The notes under the pieces are model-generated. The model did not search any database. It was not told the DNA's origin and saw only the letters and a list, made by a program, of their open reading frames with translations. Below, piece after piece: positions 1-10,750 of a stretch of 64,000 nucleotides of DNA. Positions within the stretch are counted from its first letter, which is position 1. Every line of letters starts with the position of its first letter. The stretch lies in NCBI GenBank assembly GCA_027924585.1, contig BSBM01001026.1, positions 2,364,501 through 2,428,500 of the forward strand, read 5' to 3'. Made by a program: the position numbers and the translations under genes. This stretch comes from Larix kaempferi (Eukaryota > Streptophyta > Pinopsida > Pinales > Pinaceae).

Positions 1-2524
1 CAGTTTTTTCGTCATCCTCGCCTGTCACATATGGAAGACCCCCTCCACAAATCGGCACCTTTGGTGCCGTTGGCCAATCGACACTATCGTACCTGGCTAG
101 TGTCGGAAGAACACCAAGTCATATCGTTGGATCATCCATATTGACCGGGGGTTCACCTTCGACCACTATCTACACTATCTCAGGAGGTGCACAACCGACT
201 GCCGTGATCCCCAATTCCAACAACCAAACCCCTCCTGGCGGGCCATCAACCCAACCTACTGGAGGACAATCCTTTGTTGGGAACCCCATTCCTAGTCAAC
301 AACCTCCTCCTATCGGGCCATCCAACCCATCTGCTAAAGGGCAACCCATCGGCACCATCCAACAACCCTCCCAACCAGCAGCATCTGCTGAGTATGGTAT
401 GTACAACACACTTGGCAACGGACAACCTTATACCAGTTTCCCAACCGGGCCTCATCTTCAACATCCCTCGTCAGGTATGCTTCCTTCTTGGGGATCTCAA
501 ATCCCACAGAGTGGGGAGTACTCATTATTTGGAAACTGGAACCCAGCTGTGGGGCAATCTCAGATTCCCCCCAATTTGAACTCCGGCCTCCCCTATCCTT
601 CGGCTGCTACAACTCCATAGAACCCATCCCTTCAATTTCCACATCTTCATCAAGGAGGAATGAACATTCCATGGACACCACTGCCACAGCCACCCCCCAA
701 CCCTGCTACGAGAAACCCTCCACTTACTCAATATAGTGGTAACATTCCTGCAACACAAAAACTCTAGGGAACCTTTCCCCAACCAGGAGCAGCAACCATT
801 CCTGGTTTACAACAACCCCCGGGTACCATACCTACCATCCCTACTCAGCAGAATATCCAACAACCGGTTACCACCGTGATTCCTAGTCAGGTAATGACTT
901 CCAACACTCAACCGGTTAACCAGATGGCCTACTACCCACAGAACTTCCAGCAGTACCCCGCAGGAAACACATATGGGTATAACACACAGAAGTATACTAT
1001 GCAGGGACCCCTAGGTTTCTCTGCACCATACGGTTATTACTCATACCCGCAGACCAATCGTCAACTTCCCTTTTTGGCCACACTAGACTTACCTGATTTG
1101 TCGAGGCTCATTAACGATCCTATATGGCATGAACCTCACTAGCCATCCATTCCAGCCAAACTTCCATCGAACATTCCTAAGTTCGATGCTAAGCCTAGGG
1201 AAGACCCCAAGAACCATGTAATGACCTTCCATCTTTGGTGTTCATCCAACTCCTTGATGGACAATTCCATTCGACTATGGCTCTTCCAGCATACGCTTAC
1301 CGCCACGGCAGCAAAATGGTACATTGAGCTGCCACAACACTCTTTCCACAATTTCAACACCTTGGCTATGCAGTTTCTGACCCATTTCCAGCTCCCCATC
1401 CGGTATGAGACTGGATTAGAACTGTTAACCTCGTTGCGTCAAACCACTTCTACGCACATTTTGGATCACATCCATGAGTGGTGTCGATGTCGTAGGCTGA
1501 TCAAGGCACCCATTCTGAATCAGCTACTCGCTGATTGGTTCACAAAGTCATTCTTGCCTCCCATAGCTAGGGATATCGCTATGCGCGGGCCGGTCACAGA
1601 AGAACAAGCCATCTCGGCAGTCTAATACATGGATTTGGTATATACCCAATCCGACACTTTACATGAACTTCTTCCCCATGCCGCCCGCGTTACCACTGAT
1701 CCAACGAAACCCACCACTGAACCCCCATTGATGGTATTGTCGGTTCAGTCAAGGCCCATCCTACCACCAACTCAACGAGGCAACAAGCTTCTACTTCCCT
1801 CGCTCTATCTTAGGCTGCTCCAAAAGCCACTACTTCTCCTGCTATCTCCTCCGAAGTGAACGCAGTTCAATCTATGTCACAACCATCCGGAGTAAAGAAG
1901 AAGAACAATCGTGGTAAATCCAAGAAGAACCAGCAGGTGAATCCCAAGCCACAACCCACCCACAACGACCGGAAACTACGCCGGAAGGCTAAGTTTCCTT
2001 GCCTAATTTTTCAAGACGATCACTACACGCGTGACTGTCCCTACAAGGATAAAGTCAACAAATTTGTTAAAGGATCCTCTCACTTGGCAGTGTTAACTGA
2101 CCCTTTCCCTCAGCAGCAACAGCAGATGGTTTCCCAAGAAACCCCACAAGGGGGAAACTCGAGCAACCCAACTCGCGGAGAGACGTTCGCAAATCATGAA
2201 ATCCTGATGACGAGTAATGAGGAGATTCATATAACCACTCGTTCAAAGACATATGAGAACCCTCCAAGTTCAAACAAACAGTCAAAGACAGCCAAAGGCA
2301 AATCTCCTGTCGAAGATCTGACTCCTACCCCTCCCCCTAACAGCCATCTCCATATCGAGAGACCGCTTATGGACACAGTGCTACGCCCACCCAAGGGCAC
2401 CATACGAAAGGCGACATTTAATCCCAATGCACGAGCTACCCAAAATTACAACATTGTTGAGGATTTAGCTCAAGCACCTTGCGCCATGTCAACTCTCGAG
2501 GTCCTTCAACACTGCCCTATGTAG
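1..2524 (+). pseudogene. gag: gag polyprotein of element A, broken
   Basis: The capsid precursor packages element RNA into cytoplasmic particles. The frame is already open at base 3, so the true start is upstream. Bases 1-1000 encode a Pro/Gln/Gly/Ser-rich tail. The gag core follows at about 1060-1660 (HVMTFHLWCSSNSL, TATAAKWYIELP, HILDHIHEWCR), collinear with element C. Stops in this frame are TAG 618, TAG 765, TAG 1140 (Trp in C) and TAA 1623 (Gln in C). The frame changes between about 1750 and 1856, and the C-terminal part runs 1856-2524. It is basic and carries a zinc knuckle at about 2000-2038, where the second Cys is Phe. The TAG at 2522 aligns with a Gln codon in C, so gag and protease were probably one ORF. 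Confidence 0.88.
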
Positions 2525-3346
2525 CGTAGAACCTTACTTTCATCACTGGGGGCAATGGACCCAGATACTTCAAACACTATTATGTTTAACTTGGAGTATG
2601 CCAAACCTCGGATTTCTCACCAGTTAGCCTTCCAGGTTCATACAAAAATCCATGGAAATAGCATCCATCGCACTATTTTAGATGAAGGTGCCTCCACATC
2701 GATCATGTCTTTGAATTGTTGGAGAGCCTTAGGCTCACCCGAAGTCACGACGTCTCCCACCACTCTCAGGGCATTTGACGGACATGGTTTTCAACCTTAT
2801 GGACTCATTCCCGCAATTGGTGTTGAACTGGGGGGCAAAACAATATCCGTACACATCGAAGTCGTGGATGCACCATTGAATTACAATCTTCTACTTGGTC
2901 CGAACTGGTTTTGCGCCATGACCGCCATAGCATCTACTGTATTCCAGATTGTGCAATTTCCTCATGAAGGGAAAATTGTCACCATAGATCAACTTGATTA
3001 CTATATCCCATACTCTCATCCGAACTCTGCCAACACCGTCCCGTTATTGGATCAGCTTCGGTACCGGTTCCAAGACGTTGGCGTTGGTCTTATGAAGGAT
3101 TCTTCCCTTATTGGAGTTTTGCCAGAGCTAGGGCCCCATGTTGAACCAGTCAACATGATTTCATCAAATGTCACCCCTTCCAATGATTCATGGGTGATTC
3201 CGAGTCCCACTGATATTGAAACCTCACAGCGTACGAAGCGATCCAGTCAGCCACCGATTAGGTCAATTGTCCTACCCATCACACCGTGGCACAACTCTCA
3301 TCTAAGACTCATTCATCCCCACCACTTATCGATCCTCTCACTTTGA
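2525..3346 (+). pseudogene. aspartic protease domain of element A
   Basis: This is the retropepsin-like domain that cleaves the Gag-Pol precursor. The catalytic region reads ILDEGASTSIMS (2681-2695 encode DEGAS) where most proteases have D-T/S-G. The flap side (AFDGHGFQPYG) and the ALA-type hydrophobic strand (NYNLLLGPNW) are present. The frame is the same as the gag C-terminus, separated from it only by TAG 2522. It is open to 3346, but homology to C moves to another frame at about 3290, so a small indel lies there. The DEGAS variant also occurs in element C, so it belongs to the family and is not damage. Confidence 0.85.
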
Positions 3347-4470
3347 TTTTTCCCACTGACGAATCAATTATGGAGGTTATGTGCAGTGATGAGCCACCAT
3401 GGGGATATTTTCATCATCAATCTCCATTCCCCACTATTAAGACACTTGAGCCCGATACAAAATCCATCCCTTCACTTGGATTGGTACAAACCAAGTTTCC
3501 CACTTCCCTCGACGAAGTATTTTCCAAAGGAAATTTGGCTAACCTTGTGGCAACCACTCCCATAGACATTTCAGTGAAGCTTGGTATCATGGAAAACATT
3601 CATATTGGCAAAACATGCACTCCCCTCGAAATGGAGTTCTACACTGCCTACTTTAAAACCTTCCGTGATGTTTTTTCTTGGAGTTATGAAGAAATGCCAG
3701 GAATAGATCCCTCGATTGTGGTCCATGAAATTCCAACCTTCCCTGGCACCCGACCTGTTCGGCAGAAACTCTGACCCGTCCATCCTCATAAGGAAGCCAC
3801 TATTAAAGCATAAGTTGAAAAACTTTTGTGTGCTGGTTTTATCTATCATGTCCCATTGACAGAATGGGTATCTAACATCATTCCCGTAGCCAAGAAACAA
3901 GGAACGATTAGAGTCTGTTTCGATTACCGTGACTTGAAAAAAGCTTGTCCAAAGGACAACTACACAACTCCGTTCATCGACTAGATCATCGATAACTGCG
4001 CCAGGAGTGTCATCTTTTCATTTATGGATGGCTTTTCTGGCTATAATCAGATCAATATCCTCCTAGCCGACCAGCATAAAACAACCTTTATCTGCCCTTG
4101 GGGGATTTTTGCATATCTAAAGTTACCTTTTGGCCTTAAAAATGCCGGGGCAACTTTCCAATGGGCGATGTCGTACGCATTTCACGATATCAAACATATT
4201 GTAGAACCATATCTTGATGATCTTCCCGCTCATTCTCAGACCCGGGATGACCATCCTGATCTTAGGTGCCATTTTCGAAAGGTGTCTTCGCTACAATATC
4301 CGTTTGAATCCACATAAGTGCATCTTTTGCGTGGAAGCCGAAAAACTTTTGGGATTCATAATCTCCAAAAGCGGGATACACTTAGATCTTGCGAAGGTAG
4401 AAGCTATCTTAGCCCTACCTTCCCCCACGAACATCCCAGAACTTCAAAGTTTGCAAGGGCATGCAAACTT
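3290..4470 (+). pseudogene. pol: reverse transcriptase domain of element A, broken
   Basis: This domain copies element RNA into DNA. Recognisable blocks in order are the linker EEMPGIDPSIVVHEIP (about 3690), VCFDYRDLKKACPKDNY (about 3912), FSFMDGFSGYNQI (about 4015), LPFGLKNAGATFQ (about 4127) and the catalytic YLDD box (about 4210). Stops interrupt it at 3772 (TGA), near 3808 (TAA) and near 3982 (TAG, Gln in element B). A frame change near 4214-4300 carries it into the frame used by RNase H and integrase. The catalytic Asp pair is intact, but the reading frame is not. Confidence 0.9.
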
Positions 4471-5080
4471 TCTACGCCATTTCATTTGTAATCTTTCCGA
4501 GATAACAAAAGGCTATATGAGGCTTCTAAAGAAGAACACTCCCTTCATCTGGGACGACGAAGCCCAACGTTCCTTTGATAATCTAAAGGCGGCCTTAACT
4601 AAAGATCTTGTGATTCAACCCCCCAATTACACACGAGATTACATTCTTTATCTCGTAACTTCGATTTCCACCATCGGTATGGTGCTAATCCAGTAAGATC
4701 ATAACGGCATAGAACATGTGGTATACTATCTTAGTAAGAGTCTTCTCGACTCCGAAACTCGTTATTCACATGTTGAAAAACTGGCTCTAGCAACATTTTT
4801 CGTTGTCCAGAGGTTTTGTCATTACATTCTACTCCACCAGACCACTGTTATAGCAGATTTCAATCCAATGTATTATATCCTCATGCGTCAAGTACTTGGG
4901 AGCAAATATTCTCGTTGGATCGTCACCCTACAAGAGTTTGACTTGGAATTTTCCAAAGCCAAGTCCAAGAAGTATTTGGTCTTTGCTAAGTTTATTTGTA
5001 ACTTGCCCCATGCTACCAAGCAATCCGAGCCCATCAATTCGCTTCCTGATGAATCGTTGTTCCTCATTAGCACGTCTGAT
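4471..5080 (+). pseudogene. first (Ty3-type) RNase H domain of element A
   Basis: This domain degrades the RNA strand of RNA:DNA hybrids and sits directly after RT. The RT-RNase H connection TKGYMRLLKKNTPFIW (about 4505) is clear, followed by the RNase H fold: LYLVTSISTIGMVL, VYYLSKSLL, YSHVEKLALA, IADFNP and WIVTLQEFDLEF. The first catalytic Asp (VDAS in element C) is replaced here by LVTS, while the Glu in VEKLALA is kept. TAA at 4694 breaks the frame. From memory, loss of this Asp (LYLA-type) is common in Tat elements with a second RNase H. Confidence 0.85.
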
Positions 5081-6328
5081 CCATGGTACGGGGATATTTT
5101 ATTATATCTCCAAACCCAACGTTTCCACCCCGACCTCACTCGCGATGAACGTCGATGTATCCAACATCACGCCAAGTACTACCTCATAGTCAACGATACC
5201 CTTTATCGACGTGGTGTCGACACTATTCTTTGACGTTGTTTGAATTTAGATGAAGTGAAACGCGTTCTTAATGACTGCCATGCTGGAGCATGTGGTGGTC
5301 ATCTCTCTGGGATGGCTACGGCCCAGAAGATACTGTGAGCGGGATATTTCTGGCCCTCGATTTTCAAAGACTGCATTGAAACGGTCAAGAAATGTCCACC
5401 CTGTCAATTCTTTCATAATAAGACACGCTCGCATCCTGCTCCACTCCATCTCGTTATTGCCGTAGGCCCCTTTTCCAAATGGGGCATAGATTTCATGCAC
5501 TGTAATCCCACTTCATCCGGGGGGCATAGCTATGTCATAGTAGCTGTTGACTATTTCACAAAATGGGCTGAAGCGATGCATACTTATGCTGAGGACGGAA
5601 AAATAGCAGCACAATTCATATTCAATCACATTATAGCTAGATTTGGTGTCCCACAATCCATTGTGACCGATCATGGCTCCCACTTCAGGAACCATATGAT
5701 TGAGGAACTGAGTGCCAAGTTAGGTTTTCGCCATGAAAACTCAACCCCATACTACCCACAGGCCAATGGCCAAGTTGAATCCATTAACACAGTTCTGAAA
5801 CGAATGATTCAGCGTATTGTGGGTACTCATAAGTCCAACTGGAACTCAGCTCTGTTTTCGGCACTATGGGCATACCGAACCTCAGTAAAAAGTGCTACTA
5901 GGTTTACACCATTCCAACTGGTGTATGGCCTGGAAGCCATTCTACTGATTGAATGTGAAATTCCATCACTTAAGATAGCCATAGAGCTACTTCCCCACAC
6001 CACTTCCGAAGAGGAACGGTTTCTATACCTAGCCAAGCTAGATGAAACCCGCCGCGATGTTGCTTTAGCCAACAAAGCTCATAAAAAACGCGTCAAAGCA
6101 CAGTATGACAAATCCTTTCAACCTCGGGTTTTCAATGAAGGTGACCTCGTACTCACATATGATCAAATGCACGATAAACTTGGAAAAGAAAAGCTAGAAT
6201 CTATGTGGTACGGCCCCTTTGTTGTAAAACGTGTCTTGGAGAAAGGAGCCTATGAACTCATCGATTGTGATGGCACATCATTGGCACGGCCCCGCAATGG
6301 GATATACCTCAAATGCTTCTACGTGTAG
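5081..6328 (+). pseudogene. int: integrase of element A, with GPY module
   Basis: This enzyme inserts element cDNA into the host genome. The zinc-binding part reads CHAGACGGHL (about 5277) and KKCPPCQF (about 5393). The catalytic core shows D in GIDFMHC (about 5485), D in IVTDHGSHF (about 5665) and E in YPQANGQVESIN (about 5757), so the DDE set is intact. The C-terminal GPY/F module is MWYGPFVVKRVLEKGAY (about 6203). From about 4300 to 6328 everything lies in one frame, broken by TGA at 5231 and TGA at 5333 (both Arg-like in relatives). The segment 5495-6328 is fully open. There is no chromodomain. Confidence 0.92.
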
Positions 6329-6375
6329 GGTTATCCTGCGCGAGATACTTTTTGTACATAATGTACCTAGCTTGT

Positions 6376-6451
6376 TTTCACTTATCTTTTTGGTGTGCAC
6401 ACACGGACCTCATGTATCCATTCTTACCTTGACTTGTGATTTTATGCGCAG
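6376..6451 (+). promoter_or_regulatory. candidate 3' splice site before the second RNase H (element A)
   Basis: A pyrimidine-biased stretch ends in GCGCAG immediately before the ATG of the second RNase H. Element C has the same arrangement, with a stronger tract ending TTTACAG. I infer the second RNase H may be translated from a spliced RNA, because it is separated from integrase by a stop and about 120 bases in both elements. No convincing partner donor was found. Confidence 0.4.
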
Positions 6452-6865
6452 ATGTCTGCCTACCTCGGATTCACTGACGGTGCGAGCCGACATACCCGGA
6501 ACCTCGCTTCCGCAGCATGGGTAATCTATTCTCCCACTGGCGATTTGCTATCTTCAGGAGCCAATTGTTTGGGTCCCGCAACAAACAATATCGCAAACTT
6601 CCATGCAGTCATCGGACTCTTAACGAAGGTTGCTTCCCTTGTAATTGACTCCCTATCAGTCTTTTTAGACTCCCAACTCGTGGTTTCTCATTTGAATCAT
6701 GTTTACATAGTTCGTGATCCTATCCTACTTCGTTTATTTCGAAGGGTACGCCTCTTGGAACGATCTTTTAATTTTATTTCATATCAACACATACCAAGGG
6801 AATTCAATTGTATAGTTGATTCATTAGCTAATTACATTTTGGATTGGCATCTTGCCCATACATAA
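6452..6865 (+). CDS. second, archaeal-type RNase H (aRNH) of element A
   Basis: This is a 137-residue open frame with its own ATG, placed just after a CAG acceptor-like site. The fold pattern is clear: TDGAS near the N-terminus (first Asp), VFLDSQLVV (second Asp), YQHIPREFNCIVDSLANY (third Asp), and the end WHLAH. The catalytic Glu expected in the NN-x-AEY-type helix is missing: this copy reads NIANFHAVIGLL where element C reads NKVVEYSVVIELL, so activity is doubtful. The second RNase H is a hallmark of Tat-lineage Ty3 elements, where it is thought to take over from the first domain. It is the only uninterrupted module in this element besides the integrase core. Confidence 0.85.
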   Translation: MSAYLGFTDGASRHTRNLASAAWVIYSPTGDLLSSGANCLGPATNNIANFHAVIGLLTKVASLVIDSLSVFLDSQLVVSHLNHVYIVRDPILLRLFRRVRLLERSFNFISYQHIPREFNCIVDSLANYILDWHLAHT

Positions 6866-7075
6866 AAACACATCATAAAATAAACACACAAGTCATTGTA
6901 AATAAATAGGTCATAAAATTAGGTCCATATATATATCACTGTATATAAAAGTGTTTTTTTTAAATACATAAAGTTTGTGTTTTAAAGACAAAATTTGGGA
7001 CCTAGTCCCATACAAAAATTTGGCTCTCAAAGCCTACATATCGTATACAGGCCACAAAAAGATAAAAGCTACCAT
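6866..7075. other. gap between converging sense and antisense genes, element A
   Basis: This AT-rich 210-base stretch lies between the aRNH stop and the antisense stop. It contains T-rich and TATATA-rich runs suited to polyadenylation of both transcripts. Equivalent gaps of about 160-178 bases occur in B and C. No ORF of note. Confidence 0.5.
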
Positions 7076-8838
7076 CTAAGGAGATCTGGTAGATCTATCA
7101 TGTTCCTCCTCAGATTCCTCACGCTGCTGGTGATAACACACTATAGCCTGAGCCACCCTACGGAGGAGACGGCCAATACGCCTAGGCACACCTACGGTAT
7201 GCCGCTGGAGATGCAAAGGGATGTCGTCCATCCTCATAGCGGGGACACCATGGGTTAAACCCTGTAGGTTCCTCTCTATCTCCTGGACCCCTCCCGTCTC
7301 ATCCTCGTTTTCTTCCTCGTCTGAAGTGGCTCAGTGATCAGCACCACCTCGGCGTAACGGCGAGTACCCTGTCGGTCTCTGTGGTCCATGATCTGCGACA
7401 TGCACACGTATATATATTAAAGTCTTTTACACATCCTAAAAAACAATAAAAAGTATATAATCAAAAAAAAAAAAAACATTTATGAAGGTCATACCTAAGT
7501 TGTCCCAATCCTCGTCTTCCGGCAGTGCCAAGTCTATGTCCTCGTGGAATTCCACCCCTGAATAGGGGTAGTCATCGATCATCACAATCTGTTCCTCGAG
7601 CCACTAGAAGAAATCCTCACCGAAAGCCAAACGCTGTGGCCCTCCAAGTCGTCCTGCGTACTCACTCCATCGAGCCATCCATGGCTCGGTGGGTGGACAA
7701 GAGGGGCATGGTCAGCTGTGGGCGCAACAATGGCACCTTCGCCAAGAAGAAGGTGACTAAGATGCTCCCGTACCCAAATTGAGAGTTCTCTCCAAGCCTG
7801 CACTTGTTCACTTGCTCTTTGAGGTTGGTCAATACTTCCTCACACCAGTTGAATATTGTTCCTTCCATGCAATCCACTGCAAGATTCATCTATGTACAGG
7901 ACGCGTGATCGGGATTCGTACTCCCTGCTGCACGTGTGATGGTGAACAACACGATTTTTAAAGGAAGTTCTACAATGTCCTTAATGACCACATTGCCGCT
8001 TTTCTTCCCCGAACCTTGACAACAATAACGAGCAATTAAAGCATCAGTGCTCGCCTCCGAGGTTGTGAACCCAGTAAAACTCACCTGGGCTCCTCTTTTT
8101 GAGAGGCCCATGATGAAATAAATGTCCTCGAGTTCAACCTCAAGGGTGTGTTCTCCCACTCGGAAATCTTGAATGTCGGGGTCCCACATTTGAATAATTT
8201 GGGTGAGAAGTTTTGCCTGCTTACGAATACCTTTGGTCTTGAATAATTTCAACAAACCACATTCCCGCAATGTAGTCAAGGTCTCTTGGTCATCTTCGGC
8301 CAACAAATCATCTGCTTCATGCTCTCTTTCTTTCCACTGGACCATTTTGCTCCAAACAAGTTGTAGACACCTGAAAAAGGTCATAGGAAACATTCATTAA
8401 TCATTTAATAACTTGATCTCAGCTAAAAATTTGAGAAAAACTAATTTTTTCATCTAAAAAATTGCCACTATCGCACCTAGGGGAAGTGCACCTGCATGGT
8501 ACTGCACAGTACCACGCCCCTATTCAACTATATAGCACGGTATTGTTACACAGTACCACGTTTCCCGATACGGCTCCCACGCGGTACTATGGATAGCGAA
8601 ATTTTCCCATTAGGGCCTTCCCAAAAATTAACTTCTACTTACTAAAATCAAGTTATTTATCTATGAAATGAAAGAGGGGCTTGAAAGCTCTTAACTGGTG
8701 CAGACAGTTCTTGAAACGATGCTCTGGATCTCCAGATATGAACTCTTGAAGTTTTTGCTCCTCAATGGGTAAAATATCCTCTTTTGGCAAATGCACAAGT
8801 GAAATGGTAACTTTCCATATTTACCTACTCCTTATATA
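7076..8838 (-). pseudogene. antisense three-exon PMD-like gene of element A
   Basis: Read on the minus strand: a TATA box at 8831-8838; exon 1 to a GTTAAG donor (last base about 8696) encoding QEFISGDPEHRF; intron 1; acceptor TTTTTCAG with exon 2 at 8370-7495; donor G|GTATGA; a 102-base intron; acceptor GTCGCAG with exon 3 at 7392-7076, ending TAG. Exon 2 encodes WKEREHEADD, CGLLKLF, DPDIQDFRVG, LEDIYFIMGLSKRG, FGYGSILVTFF and DDYPYSGVEF; exon 3 encodes IPLHLQRHTVGVPRRIG. The DxxxFxxG...LxDIYFxxGLxxRG pattern resembles the plant mobile domain (aminotransferase-like) family. Breaks: a frame change near 7660, a TAG near 7604, and a frame change in exon 3 near 7290. Homologues with the same exon plan lie in B and C. 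The translation start was not found. Confidence 0.72.
8478..8595. repeat. CpG palindrome cluster in antisense intron 1, element A
   Basis: Five or six copies of a GCGGTACT/CACGGTACTG-type motif in both orientations (for example CAGTACCACG twice and CACGCGGTACTATGG once) fall within about 115 bases of otherwise AT-rich, CpG-poor DNA. The same motif clusters in this element's LTR (10938-11027). Function unknown. Confidence 0.6.
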
Positions 8839-10750
8839 AATGTTTTACTCATTATTTTATCTGGTTATATTAAAACCCATTTCACATTACTAATATCCGG
8901 TTCCATGAGCATTTGTTGATAGGGTCAACTTTAAAAAATGTTCACACTAGTGTTCATTTATTGTTTGACCTTCAGTTTGAGCCTACTTTATCTTTTTCTT
9001 GCTCTCGATTAAAACTTGAAAAATATTCCAAGCGCTTTTACACCCGTGTCGTGCTTTTCAAACTTAAGTAAATGGTGTCGAGCTTAGTCAGCTTTACTCA
9101 TGCTCGTTAAACAATGAGGAAAGTATTATCCTGGTTGTATTTTATTCTTTTTTCGGACCAGAATAATTAAAAATTATGAAAAGACCATTGGAGTCCATAG
9201 TTAAGCTCTTTTCAAACTCCCTAAAATTGAAAAGATTGCCAAGTGATCTTGACTCTTTCACACTTGTAAAAGTATTTGAAAGGTCATCTATTCAGTGATA
9301 GGTTACCCCTTTTTCGGCCTGTCTAGACTATTTATGAGAAAGGTATACCTCGGTCAATTTTTGGCTGTGAGAGTTCTCTCAGGAATTGTTTTACACTTTT
9401 TTGGGATCGAGGGACTAAATTTATGAAAAAGTACACTTTGGAGCCTTCTTTAAGTTTTTCAGGCTCTCTAAATGTGAAAAACTACCGATTTTTCCTTCCT
9501 TGGACTCGTTAAAATTCAACATTGAAGGACCCACTTTGGGGAAAACCCCTCCTTTCTCAGGTTCGTAAAACATGTGAGATTGGACTCATCTATGAGATGA
9601 GCTATACCGAGCATCTGTTATCCTCTTCAAGATCGAAAAACAACAAAGAGGTACCCATCTATCATGTCGGGGGAATATGGGAAACAAGTCGAGTTTATTT
9701 TGGCAACTTGTCAGTCGTCACCTTTGAACATGGCATGCGTCTGTTCCTTGTCTATTTTGGATATCTATTTTCGCTGAGTTATGGTTGTCATCCTGAGTCA
9801 TCTCTCTGGCCACGAGCCTACTCGTTCAGTGTCTATCCTCTGCTATCAATAATCCTTGCTGCCAAGTATTTTTACATGCCGTTATATGTTCAAAGGGTTG
9901 TATTGTTCAGAGTCATTCATTGTGTTATACCTCCGTTGTGTCAGTGCATGTTCTATCATCCTATACTATCTTTTCGTCCCGATTTTGTGTCGATGATGTG
10001 GGAATCATTATGGCCCACCTTCGATGAGTCTATTCCCGTCAACACCAAATCACTATCCCGGAATTGGACTTAGGAATCAACCATTAGTACCTTGGTACCT
10101 ACATGACTCAATGGCAGGTTTCCTCGTGTTCGACAGTAGGTTTACATCATTGACCTCTGATCGAACGATCTCTCGAATGCTCGACATCAACCCATTCATT
10201 CGCATTTTGTTGAGATGTACTATAGATACCTTGGGGATCATCGTCATCATTGTTGATTTCCCTCGCATTTGTTAACGGTTCACATCATTGACTGGTAATC
10301 GAATGGTTTCTACCATGTTCGACTTCAACACCTTGTAATCACATGGCTAGATTCATATCATTTGCAATTGAATAGAAGACCCTGGGCGCACCTTTGTATC
10401 TTGATTGCGTCCAGGTTGCGATGGAGATGTCCTTTATATTTTCACACAGATCCACTTTTGTATTGGTCGTGGCTATGTCATTACTATCTCATGGATCTAT
10501 GCTTGTTCATAGTATCCATGATTTGTCTACAGTCTATATCATCTCAATACTCATGGATCTGTAATGTATTGGTCGGCAGCCATGCTTTGAGTCAATTGTT
10601 TTCGAGCATGGGAATGCCCGCCTCGATGGTATATCTGACATTTTGTTTCTGTTTCAGTTTCTTGTTGCTCTCCTCGATGCTATCTCCGCACAGTATTTGT
10701 AAAGTTTTTCGTCCATCAGTCCCTTCTAACCTTACACTTTAGGGGGCATC
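8839..10750. other. long 3' non-coding tract of element A
   Basis: No supported gene. The tract is AT-rich and carries diverged similarity to the matching tract of B (for example TTTTACACTTTTTTGGG at about 9390 and 16563). An open frame at 9522-10073 has no match I recognise and is poorly supported as coding. It ends at a purine-rich primer tract, AGGGGGCATC, directly before the LTR. Confidence 0.55.
10741..10750 (+). other. polypurine tract of element A
   Basis: AGGGGGCATC immediately precedes the TGTTATACC start of the LTR. Element B has the near-identical AGGGGGCATA at the same place. It would prime plus-strand DNA synthesis. Confidence 0.6.

Noticed and set aside
9522-10073. 183-codon open frame in the tract of element A
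   Set aside because: No motif, biased composition, and the matching tracts in B and C do not keep the frame.
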